From assembly GCA_973895155.1 (NCBI GenBank), contig OZ316895.1, forward strand, positions 19,096,001 to 19,160,000: a DNA stretch of 64,000 nucleotides, given 5' to 3'. This stretch comes from Marsupella aquatica. Lineage: Eukaryota; Marchantiophyta. This document shows, one piece after another, positions 34,676 to 45,385 of the stretch. Below the pieces are notes generated by a model that did no database searches, had not been told where the DNA came from, and saw only the letters and a list, made by a program, of their open reading frames with translations. Both the position numbers and the translations under genes were made by a program. Numbering within the stretch: the first letter of the stretch is position 1; each line of letters opens with the position of its first letter.

Positions 34676-35236
34676 TTCTTCTAGTACACCCTCTACGCCA
34701 TGCGTTGCAAATTTCTAGTTTGTGATGGGTAATCAATCAGTTGAGTAAGAAGCAACGGGATCAGGTACTGAATTTGCTGTTGAGCTATGAAGATGTGTTT
34801 GCTTTCTCAATGAGAAACTTGGGCAAGTGCAAGGTGATGCAATTCTCCATTGAGCTGATTGATGTGAAACCTATTTATCGGTGGAGACACCGGTTGAGCA
34901 AGCATGAGTAGCAGCTGGTGGATGAGAGATGTAAAGAGCTTTATGAAGCAGGTCTGGTCTGATCCAGCCCTCCAACTCTGACTTTGCAGCGGCTACAGTG
35001 ATGCCAGCGAAGAAAGATTCTAGTGGGGCTATGGACAGAGAAGAGGATGTGCAGAGACTACAGGCCACTCAATCTGGTCACACCTCAAGACAGGTACCCC
35101 ATGCCTATCGCTGAAGAGCTCTTTGACTCCATTGGAGATTTTGATATCTTTACCCTCGTAGACGTGAGGCAAGGCAAACCAGATCATTATTCGGGCTGAG
35201 GATCGTAAGAAGACAACTTTTCATGGGAGCAATTGA

Positions 35237-36582
35237 TTGTGGGAATGGCTGGTGATGCCATTTGGACTGAAGAATGCACCTGTCTTCTTTCAACGGGTGA
35301 TGGATCAAGTACTAGAAGGTGCTGATTTCCTAAAATGCTATATTGATGATGTGTTAGTTCATAGCAAGGGTTTTGAGCAACACTTATTACATCTTGAAGA
35401 GTTGTTCAGGAGGCTGAGAAATGTTAATATGAAGATCCATCCCAAGAAGTGTGAGTTTGCTGTTACCTCAATGGTTTACCTTGGGCATCGAATCATTCCA
35501 AATGGCACTATGGCTCATTGGGCTAAAGTGGTGTCTATTCTTGAGATGCCCAAGCCTACTGATACTCACACTTTGCGAAGCTTCATTGGTCTATGTAATT
35601 ACTACAGAATTTACATCCAGGACCTTAGCATCATTGCTCACCCATTGTACATGTTGCTTAAGAAGGATGTTACCTGGAAATGGATTGAAGACACTCAGGT
35701 GGCATTTGAAACTTTGAAGGGAAAGTTATCAAGTTACCCTGTTCTCAGAAGGCCTGATTTCAGCAAAACATTCATTTTGCATACAGATTGGAGTGCTCTA
35801 GGTATTGGTGCCATTATGGGTCAATCTGATGGGGACGGGGGGGGGGGGAGTATGTCATTGCTTATGCGTCTAGGAGCAATAACAAAGCTGAGAGAAACTA
35901 CTCCTCTTATGAAGGCAAATGCTTGGCTGTTGTGTGGGCTGTCATACATTTCAGACCCTACCTGTATGGCACTAAGTTCATGCTCTTTACCGATCACCAG
36001 ACACTGAAGTGGTTGATGACCAATGATAAGCTTACCGGCAAGCTAGCTCATTGGGCCCTCATTTTGCAAGAATATGAGTTTGAAGTTATTCATAGACCTG
36101 GAATTACTCACCAGAATGTTGACACCATGTCTTGCAGTCCTTTGATCACTTCAACAGATTTTTCAGATGCACGGCAAGATTTTGATCATGCTAGTCCTAG
36201 CTCTACACTTGGGGCCTCTGCCTATCTTGCCTTGCTTTGTTGCAGCGTTGTTGACCAACCAATTGTGGACATCTGGGAGGATTTTGACACTTTGAATTTC
36301 TTGCAGCACAGGCAGTACCCACCAGGCATGACCACTACTCAAAGGGATCGGATACAACAACAGTCTAAGCGTTACATGTGGGAGGGAGATCACCTAGTCC
36401 GCTGTTTGCCACAAGGTGAGAAAGTGATTCCACCAATTGCTGATAGGGCTGGCTTGGTCAGAAAAGTACATTATGAACTTGGGCATTTTGGAATCAAGCG
36501 TACTTATAGTTTAATGGCTCCTCACTACCATTGTAAGGGGACGCATGCTCAGATTCAGGATATCATAGCTAGGTGTGAATAG
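35237..36582 (+). pseudogene. Ty3/gypsy RT-RNase H coding region
   Basis: The RT palm reads WEWLVMPFGLKNAPVFFQRV and CYIDDVLVHSKGFEQHL, with CEFAVTSMVYLGH and the connection LRSFIGLCNYYRIYI. RNase H starts at FILHTDWSALGIGAIMG. A run of 12 G (35837-35848) replaces the GGGCGGG found in the minus-strand copy and shifts the frame; the correct frame resumes near 35923 (MAVVWAVIHFRPYLYG) and continues through to the integrase HHCC zinc region. Upstream, several stops interrupt the RT fingers. The frameshift in a long G-run could be a sequencing artefact. Confidence 0.88.
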
Positions 36583-36589
36583 TGTGACA

Positions 36590-37724
36590 GAGTATGAACC
36601 TCATTCTCCTCTTGACAGCCTATACTTCATCCACTCCCTATTCAGGGATTGTTTTACCGCTGGTCTTTGTGATTGAGCTGGAGAATTGCCTTTGACATCT
36701 AGGGGTAACCTCTATATAATGATCATGATTGAGCACTTTTCTAAGTGGATTGAATTGGTTGCCTTGCCTGATAAGAGTTCACATAGCACTAGCCAAGCTT
36801 TTCTCCAGCAAGTGCTTAGCAGGTTTGGGGCTTGTGCAGAGTGCCTCACTGACCAGGGCTCTGAATTTAGAATTTCAGGACCTACTTGACCATGCACTCA
36901 TTGATCATCGTAGAACTTCAAGGGATCATCCTCAAGCGGATGATCTAGCTGAGCGGATGGTACAGACCTGCAAACAAGGATTGCAGAAAATATGCCTCAC
37001 CAAGAACAAGAAAGATTGGGACTTGGTGGCCTTACATTGCCATGGGGTACCGCATGTCCAACCATGCCTCCTTGTCCAACTTCTCTCCTTATTTTCTACT
37101 TTTTGGTTGGCATCCAGTTCCTCCATCTTCTATTGCTTCTCAAATGCTTCAGGTGGTGGACTTGGACTCAACGGAAACCTGGTCTACTATCATATCAGAG
37201 AGGACTGCCTTGTTCCGTAGAGTCATGCCTATGGCTATGGACAACCTTGCAATTGCCCAACATCGTGATACACTCAGATATGCGCACCCACGGGGAGGGA
37301 GCTTCAGGCCCAAGGTGAGGCAGTTTGATGTGGGTGATTTTGTTACCTTCAGCACCAGCCTAGTGACACATTGGATACCTCCACCAGTCGCATTATTCTC
37401 ATGGTTAAGTGCATCTATCCTTCAGGTGTGTTGGAGTTACAGGGAGCAGATGGTCGTACCCTCAAAGATCATGCTAAGAATTGTGCCCCTTGTCATTTGC
37501 CTAACTTGGACCCTACCATTGTGACTTCTACTTGGATTCCTCCAATGGATTATCCCTATAAGGTGTGTCACAGGATTGATGATGCTGACCAGATGTTGTT
37601 GTGTGACCATTGCAACGGTGGTTACCATCTCTTTTGTTTGCGACCTGAACTTCCACAAGTTCCGGAAGGGCTATGGTTCTGTCCTTCTTGTTCTCCTTCA
37701 CCAAGCTCATCCTCAGCCCGTTGA
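36590..37724 (+). pseudogene. Integrase C-terminal half plus PHD finger
   Basis: Frameshifts and stops break the integrase core (36590-36990), while the later part is readable: GYRMSNHASLSNFSPYFL, RPKVRQFDVGDFV, then in the next frame SGVLELQGADGRTLKDHAKN. The protein ends in a PHD finger at about 37560-37690: VCHR, MLLCDHCNGGYHLFCLRPEL, GLWFCPSC. PHD fingers read histone H3 tails, so this module occupies the place where chromoviruses carry a chromodomain. In this copy the first zinc ligand is Tyr (YKVC), whereas the minus-strand copy has Cys (CKVC), so this finger is probably damaged. Confidence 0.85.
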
Positions 37725-38372
37725 CCATTTCTATGCTCAGGTCTGGGGGGGATACAGGGGTTTACTTTCATGCCCCAACATTTCTTCATCTTGGTGTTAA
37801 TGGACAACCATGTATCATCTTTCTGGTTTTCTATTTTGTTGTGTTACTTGGATGCATATGATACATGTCTCGATATCTTATGCTACCGACTCTATATGTC
37901 ACGACATTTGTAAGAAATTTTGACAATTGAGATTGCTTTTTCCCAATAAGCAATTGTGATTGGTGAAGGATCGGGAACGGCAAATGAGCCCAGGAAATTA
38001 CAAGGAATCGGCCCCTTTGCTCATCTGGCAGTGGATTGGGAGACGCCTGATTGTGGTTATCAGAGGAATGGTGGCGGCTCTGCCCCGTATTAGGGTGGTA
38101 GAGCTGCAGGGTAGGCAAATGGGGGAAGATCTGGCTTCATCGGCGGAAGATTGGGCTCTACAAATCATGGTTATAGGAATTTCTTGCATCAAGACGTTTG
38201 AACAGGCAGTATGAATCCTCAAAAACCATTTGACTTGTTTGACAAATCTGCGCAAACCCATGTACGTCCAAACAATGATGATTTTTCCTCCAGGAAGAAC
38301 CCCTTATGGGAAGATCGGATACACTATGAACAAAATTAAAATGCAGAGGATAATGGTGGCCATAATGAGGAG

Positions 38373-39780
38373 GTGGCATATAAACAGGGAAATGCAACAA
38401 AAGTGACAAAGGAGCATATCCAATTGTTACTGGCTATATTACAGCTCATTCATCTGGTGATTGGTCCTCCCAACTTCACACTACGTTTGAATGGCCTATT
38501 GAAGAAGCTGTGGCATCGGTTAAGCAGCTCAATGAGAACTCTATCCTATGTTACTTCACGGAAAGACCACCGTTTCTGCCTGTATTCAGATCACATTGAA
38601 GAAGCTTTCATCAGAGAAATGGGATGGTCGGTGCAGCAAATCAAATTTGTCGGACTTTTTTATTTATGTAGTGGTGTTCAAAAATTTGGTACATTGTGAT
38701 CAGGCTCTCACCTTTGCTCCTTGGTTTATGGACAGGAAGTTCATGTATACCTTCCCTTGGGATCCGTCGTTCAATATTTGTAGTGAAACATACACTAAGC
38801 TTCCAGTCTGGATCGAATCCTATTTTGCGACTTGGTGTTTTAGGACTACACAAAGGGCATTGCTGCTTCTTTCGGCAAAGTGTTATATTACATTTAGGGA
38901 GACAAAGCTAGTTCTTACCCTCATGACAGGGTCTATATCCTTTGGGATACGGAGAGGGAAATCCCCCGCAGTGTCAAGGTGGTAGTAAGGAAAGATAATT
39001 ATAGTGATCTGGCAGCAGGTGGTTTTTAAGAATATCCCGTATCATTGCTTTTGCTGTAGTAAGCGCGGACATTTGGCCCAAAATTGTCCTTCTATTGCTG
39101 CCCCAAAGGTGTATGAAAAAATCTCTACTGAGGAGACGACAACAAACGAGGATAACACCCTTCCGTCTGTCAAAGCTGTCCCTGAGGACCCTAAAAACAA
39201 TTCTACTATTCCAATGTTCTGACCAAAGCAATCGCTCTTATGAATCCGACAATTGCCCGTGTGGACTATCTGGCGCGAAATGCTAAAGGAAACAATACTA
39301 CTGTTGCTGTATCCACTCGAGGTGACCCCTCCTCGCTGATTCCCACCGGAGAAAATGGTATGGGAGTCGTCGCTCATAACAAACGTAATACTGACTCTAT
39401 CCCAAGTGGAGCTGCTACCTCTGCGATTGCCCTTATTCCTGTGTTGAAGACTAATGATACATCACAGATTAACACTGCTACCAATGTGGAAGGAAGGATT
39501 CTGGATTCACAACTGGCAATAGAGAAGGTAGTCCCTATTGTCACTCCTGTGATCTTGGCTAACACTAGCAACGCTGAGGTTGCTCCTTTTAACAGGCTTG
39601 CTACCATATCTCCAAGTATTGCAGCTGGCAACAATGCTTCAAAATTGGGAGTGGAGAAGAGGAACGGATCATGGTGACTCAGATATAGAGATGTCAGAAT
39701 ATGAGGAATTCACTACCAAGAGCCAGAGCAAGAAAGATAGGGCAAGGAAGCTGGAGCTAAGGGTGACCCCCGGTTAAGAA
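38373..39780 (+). pseudogene. L1 ORF1 (RNA-binding, CCHC) remnant
   Basis: Blocks in shifting frames show the family pattern: EEAFIREMGWSVQQIKFVGL (about 38598-38655), then the WFMDRKFMYTFPWDP and LPVWIE block, then the basic VVVRKDNYSDLAAG segment and the zinc knuckle with ligands C-x2-C-x4-H-x4-C. A Ser/Thr/Ala-rich tail follows to about 39680. ORF1 proteins bind LINE RNA. Frameshifts make this non-coding today. Confidence 0.75.
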
Positions 39781-40930
39781 AGGAAAAAGTAAACAGGATC
39801 CAAAGAGAGCCAAAGAAACGTTGAACTTTCCTTCAGATGGAGGCTGATACTACCAACTTTTCACAGAATCAGGTAACTACCAGGAACATGGAGGTGGATG
39901 GTGCCTTCACTACTGTGCTGTCAAAAAAAGGGAAGAAAGGAAAGGAAGGGATGATGAAAATGCAGGGCATTTCCAGGGGCCATTAGTAATTTTCCTCAAC
40001 TATTTTCTTTTGAGGTTGGTGATATAGAGACGAAGATACCACCTCTGCATATTGCTTCCTGGAACGTTTGCGGATTGTGTGAACCAAATAGGAAACATGT
40101 AGTAAAAAATTGGGTGAGAAAGCTAAAGTATCCCCTTGATGCATTAGCTCTGCAGGAAGTGAAAGCGGATCAATTTCGTTTAGATGTGGCACTACGATCT
40201 ATTCTACCGGATTACAAATACTTTTCCTCTGCTGCAGAACAGGGTCACGGAGGATTGGCTCTTATTGTTAGAGCTTCTTGGAACATTGTTGAATCTGGAT
40301 CTATTGATGAAGGAAGAGCGATGTGGGTTAGAATAAAACACGATACAGGAACTGTTGGAATAATTAGCACGTATGCCCCCAACTCTTTGGGTGAGCATGC
40401 TCTGCTATGGAATGAACTAAAAACAGTTCTTCCTCTTGAAAATTGGATATTATGTGGGGACTTTAACATGATTGAATTGCAGGAAGACACCTCAAGACAA
40501 ACTCCGATTATCAAAGGCAGAGAGGCAGAATTTTGGAGATTTCTTAAGGTTAGATTCAATCTGGAGGATGCATAGAACATAACTGAGAACTTCTCTGGAG
40601 CCAAGTTTACATGGCGTAGAGTCAGACTTGGAAAGCTGGTGGAATCTTGATTAGATAGGTTTTACACTAGTGATAAAGGATGGTGGCTGGGGGAGGTGAC
40701 AGAATTAAAGCATGAAGGAGGTTCAGCTCTCTCAGATCATGACCCAATCATTCTGAAAATTCTCCTTGCTAGGAATCTGCAGGAGGAAGCCAGCGGAAGA
40801 TAACACTTTTTCAAGGCCAATCCAGTTGTACTCAATAGCTCTGGTGGTTTAGAGGCTCTAAGGGATGCTTGGAACAAATCAGTGGATGAAGAATCTGAAC
40901 GGCACAGGCGATTCATGTTAGCTAGCAAAA

Positions 40931-40988
40931 GATTAAGGGTTTGTTACATTCGAATTCAAGATTAAGGGTTTGTTACATTCGAATTCAA
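40931..40988. repeat. 29-bp tandem duplication in L1 ORF2
   Basis: GATTAAGGGTTTGTTACATT followed by CGAATTCAA occurs at 40931 and 40960, head to tail and identical. It lies in the linker between endonuclease and RT and shifts the frame. Confidence 0.9.
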
Positions 40989-41956
40989 GATTCACCGAAG
41001 CAGAAAGATGAAGAGTTGGAATTCTTACGGAATAAACTCAGGCTTCTGAAAATATCTATTATGGAATCTCACAGTGAGGCTAAACTGAAAGATTACTCGG
41101 AGGTGGAAGAACAGGTCAGGGTGGCTGAGATGGAGGAAGCACAACACCTGAGGCGTATAGCTAGAATAAAATGGCTAGGGCAAGGCAACGAACCATCAAA
41201 ATTCTACTTTGCTACAGTACGTACCAAACGTTCAAGGGAAGCAATAGACAATCTGATTTTAGAAGACGGGAGTGGTCTCACAAATCCTCGTGAGATTTTA
41301 CAACAGGTGGAATCTCACTGTCAAGGTTTATTTTCCCCGCAGCTGCTAGTGTTGAGGAAGACTCCCGACGACTATCAGCAAGAGAGAAATTGCTAAGTCA
41401 GACGAATTTTGTCCTCTCTCCGGGAGAACTCAATATGCTGGAGTCTCTCCCCTCATTAAAAGAAATCCGAGACACTCTTTGGATTCTTCCTAATGACGAG
41501 GCCCCAGGACCAGATGGCATTACAGCGGAGGTGTACAGAGCTCGTTGGGAATTCATTCAGGAAGATTTGACTGCAATGATACATGAGTATTGGATTACAG
41601 GGGATCTGGCCTCTCGTATTAAGGATGGAATCATCAAGTTCATACCCAAGAAATCAGACAAGAGCAGGCTAAAAGACTGGTGAGCTTTAACAATGCTTAA
41701 TACCATCTATAAACTCATAGCCAAAATCCTAGCTCTACATCTTAAGTGCACAAATTCATCAGCCCCCAACAGACTGGATTCATCCCAAGTAGATTTATCT
41801 TGTAAAATATCTCCATAGCATGGTTGACTAGTGACTGGGTCCATTTCAAGAAACATGGGTCTCTCTTTCTCAAACTAGACTACGAGAAAGCCTTTGACAG
41901 AGTAAACCATACTTACATTTGGGACACTATGTATCTATTAGGCATCAGTGGGCACT

Positions 41957-42201
41957 CTCGGGGGGGGGTCACTATATGAAGGGTCATACATCACGTGCGA
42001 CGGTTTGGGTCATTTATGACCCCCCTAAGTCACTTTCTAGAAAGTTGTACGGCACCAATCATGTGATGACACGTATGCATTTTGCAATTAAACAACCCTA
42101 TATTTCCATAGAAGACTTAATAAGTCTTCCGCCAAAACTATTTAAATGGTCCTATACTTCATCGCACATGATATGCCACTTCCATGGAAGTGACCCCTCC
42201 G
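41957..42201. mobile_element. 245-bp MITE inside the L1 RT
   Basis: It is flanked by a 10-bp duplication AGTGGGCACT (41947-41956 and 42202-42211). Removing it restores RT reading (GISGHFIHLVRALL). Terminal inverted repeats of about 13-15 bp: CTCGGGGGGGGGTCACT on the left and CGGAGGGGTCACT as the reverse complement of the right end. The duplication length points to a Mutator-type MITE. Confidence 0.86.
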
Positions 42202-42775
42202 AGTGGGCACTTCATTCATTTAGTTAGAGCTTTGCTTAGCTCTACTGAGTCCAGAGTGCATGTTAACGGACTCCTCTCTAATTCTCTGACACTGGAAAGG
42301 GGTGTGAGACAGGGATGCCCACTTTCACCTCTGCTATTTGTCATTTTGACTCAACCCCTCATGGACCTGATAGATTCTGAACTGCATAGAGGTAATTTTT
42401 TTGGAGTCAAAATTACCCATGATCTTACTGTTTGCTACAGGATTTTTGCAGACGACATTGGTCTCTTCATCCCTGCAAGAGAGGAAGCATTCTTGCGAGC
42501 CAAAGAGATTCTTACATGTTATGAGATTGCTTCTGGTGCTAAATTGAACCTCCAGAAGTTAGTGATCATACCATTGGCGCTCGAAGAGATACCGGATTGG
42601 CTAATAAACACTGGATGCTCCATTAGTCAACCTGGGGAAGTACAGAAGTTTCTCGGTGCTCCAATTGGAATTGGGCTCACACAGAATTCCTTGCATAAGT
42701 TCTGCCTAGATAAGATCAGTTCCTGCATTTCATCCTGGACTACTAGATTCCTTTCCTTTATATTTATCACATGAT

Positions 42776-45385
42776 GTTCCTAAAATCATCTGCGGATTGG
42801 ATTGGGTCTAAGGGAAAACTTAGAAATATTCATGGAAGAACATTAGTGACTTTGAAATCTAACTTTGAGTTTGCTAGGAACCTTAGGGTATTTAAATCAA
42901 ATTTTTGAAATATTCCAATAATATTTCAACTTCATAGTTCGAGTACCCCTTGGTTATGTAAGCTTGTTTTATTGAACTATTTGGAGCCATGAAGAGTTGC
43001 ACATTGGAATAGATAGACTAGAGTGAATTTTAACGATAGTTGGGACAATTTCATTGAAGACAAATAGGAGTACGTACATTCATGGTAATACCAAGGGTAA
43101 TTCTCCATGCAAAACATTTCCCTTAGTACCTCTATGTCTATACAAAACTTGTACCATTCCATATAGTTCATGCAAAATATTACTTTGTCCATAGTAGTTG
43201 AAAGGTCTTGGAGTCCCTTGGTATTACTCTACCCATTGATAGTAGTTATGGTGTTTCTTATTTTTGCTTGTTTGTTACTCCTCTATCTACAGTAGCCAAA
43301 GTCTTTCTTAACTACCTTGGTAAATGTTAGAGAAGTTGACAAGTTTCTTGGGTTTCTTATGTTACCTTGGTAAATGCTAGAGTAGTTGAAGATTTTTTTC
43401 TACTTGTCATTATTAAAAAATGTGTAAATTAAATAGAAAATTGAAATAAATTACCAGAAAACATTGATATATCAATCACAACTCATCCAAAGATTAATTT
43501 CTTTCACCCTATTTTACCATTTTCTTTGTTTACTTAAAATGCTACTTTTCAGTTTTTCTGTGTTTTTACAGTTACATGGTCTAATTGTCTTTCTTTGTCT
43601 TTCCTCAAACACAAATAGTCAAATTTGGTTCTTCTTGCATAACTAAAAATTCTTGTTTGTGTGACAAATCATGCTGATGTGAATGCACCAAAATTTTTGG
43701 AAGAAACTTCATCCTCCATAAAAAATCCCTTACATTTTAGGGGGTATGAGGCTTAAAAATGCTAGAGGTGATGGGGGGGTCTCTATATAGTGATACCCCC
43801 AAGCTATCTTGGGTCCTAATGTCTTCATACTTGCCCTCCCTAACAACACTTTAAAACAACGTTGAATGACCAAATTGATCATGACATTTTTGCAACCCAA
43901 CCCAAATTTTGCACCCACAAGTGTGACTACAAAAATGATCTAGTGAGAACAATAAGAATTCTTTATCAACTTCTTTCTCTCATTTGGAACTCTTTATCTT
44001 ACCTCAAAATTTGTGTGATATGAGAAAGGGAAGGGAGAGGGTATAGCCAATGATAATGACACTTGTGTAACACATGGGCATGTTGTCTTACGAGTATGGT
44101 TGTACGTGTTGGATAAAATGACCATTACTCATAGGACAACGTGCAAAACTGCAACATCCAATGAACACACAAGTGTTGACACAAGAGGTGTGTGGTTCAC
44201 CTCTTTGGAGGTTACGTCCAGTGAAACACACAAGAGAGATTAATTTATCAAACTCTAAATTCATTGGCCATATTGAGTCTCCACAGACTAAGTTCTCTCA
44301 ATCTCTCAACTGGCTTTGTAACAATGAACCTAAGTTACACCCACTAACTAAATCCTACTAGTGTAAGTAGTAGTTGCATCTGACCATATCCAAGCACCTG
44401 ACTATGAGTTGACTAACCGCAGTTACATAGTAAATCTAGACCTAACATTACATGCCTAACAGCAACAACAGTATGGCCGCTATAACAACATGACCGCAAC
44501 AACATAAAAGATGTCTCAATAACATGCTTGCCTCACCTGCTTTTCTTTGCCTCAACTCAACACCATGGCCATAATGATCACATGGCCACAACGATCGCAT
44601 GACCATGATAGCAAAATGGCTACAACACTCATAACACGCCTTGCAACAATTTTCTAGCCTCACTTGCATCCATTGCCTCTACTCTGCCTTGCCTCAACAT
44701 CTTTCCTGGCAGAACCTCCGCATCTTGTGTGCATAGAACCTCCGCATCTTATGTGCTATGCACACGCATTAGGCTGGTACTGCATAAATATTAAGAGGTT
44801 TTCACATTCGTGCATCCAACTTTTCTATTCGTGCATTATGGTGAATGTACATGATAAATGTTTTGATATGAACTTGATTGCACAATTTCAGCAATCTGAA
44901 GACCCTGGATATTCATTTTCTGCTTGTACTAGATCACTTATTCACCATAATATTCGCGCGCAGGGGGGGTGTCTCCAGACTTGGCCTTAGACATGTAGTG
45001 AGGTAACAAAGATGTCACTGCGAATTCCAAGAATTTAGGAATAGGATAACCAGGCAGATCAGGCTTAGAAACTGAAAATGAGAAAACAAAGATGTCACTA
45101 GAATTTAGGAATAGGATAACCAGGCAGACCAGGCTTAGAAACTGAAAATGAGAGCCTGACTCTCTAAACTTCTGCACCAGGCTTGGAAATGTATAGCCAG
45201 AAGCATATCAAATGTACTCTTTGAAACTTCGATTTACCTGGTATCCATCCAACGTAACAAAATTACACTCGTCAAGAATTTTACTTCGAGTACATCTATA
45301 TCAAAAAATTTGCTTGCGGACAGCAAGGTAGGATTGGAAGAATTTACATGAATCCAGCAGGTTTGCTAATTTACAACTTGACCAC
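42776..45385. other. A/T-rich intergenic region, no gene recognised
   Basis: Only short ORFs without domain signatures. It contains an imperfect foldback near 44057-44178 (ends ACACTTGTGT / ACACAAGTGT) and, just downstream of the PPR stop codon, a tandem repeat of about 80 bp (45005 and 45085; AACAAAGATGTCACT then GAATTTAGGAATAGGATAAC) whose second unit lacks about 12 bp. Confidence 0.55.

Larger units (their letters stand above)
34680..37905 (+). mobile_element. Ty3/gypsy element, pol with C-terminal PHD finger
   Basis: This is the plus-strand copy of the family at 21640-23800. Order: degenerate RT N-terminus (LLSYEDVFAF, MPAKKDSSGAMD; 34760-35130), RT core with the catalytic YIDD (about 35340), RNase H (FTDHQTLKWL near 35985), integrase HHCC region and core (36430-36900), integrase C-terminus (37040-37500), PHD finger (37560-37690), a polypurine run GGGGGGG at 37745-37751 and the start of a 3' LTR (about 37753-37905), which is cut off where an L1 begins. 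No 5' LTR, gag or protease was found. The methyltransferase ORF at 31503-32900 is likely its upstream part, displaced by the LINE at 32915-34675. Confidence 0.88.
40050..42774 (+). pseudogene. L1 ORF2 (endonuclease-RT) remnant
   Basis: The endonuclease runs from IASWNVCGL (about 40055) through ALQEVKADQF, GHGGLALIVR, GDFNMIE and, after a frame change, SDHDPI (about 40735). RT signatures follow: NDEAPGPDGITAEVYR (about 41492), KFIPKKSDKSRLKDW ending at a TGA near 41681, then, past the MITE, VRQGCPLSPLLF (about 42304) and the catalytic RIFADDIGLFIPA (about 42440-42480). The ORF ends at 42774 before the expected thumb and C-terminal Cys motif. It is a clear but non-functional L1 clade ORF2. Confidence 0.87.
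37910..42775 (+). mobile_element. L1-type LINE, decayed, with ORF1 and ORF2
   Basis: It begins where the Ty3/gypsy LTR similarity stops and holds the plant L1 plan: ORF1 with a DUF4283-like region (WFMDRKFMYTFPWDPSFN, KLPVWIESY; about 38715-38820) and a CCHC knuckle (CFCCSKRGHLAQNC; about 39047-39090), then ORF2 with endonuclease and RT. Many stops and frameshifts, a 29-bp tandem duplication (40931-40988) and a 245-bp MITE (41957-42201) show age. The 3' end is near 42775, where RT readings stop; no RNase H or poly-A tail was recognised. Boundaries are approximate. Confidence 0.85.
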
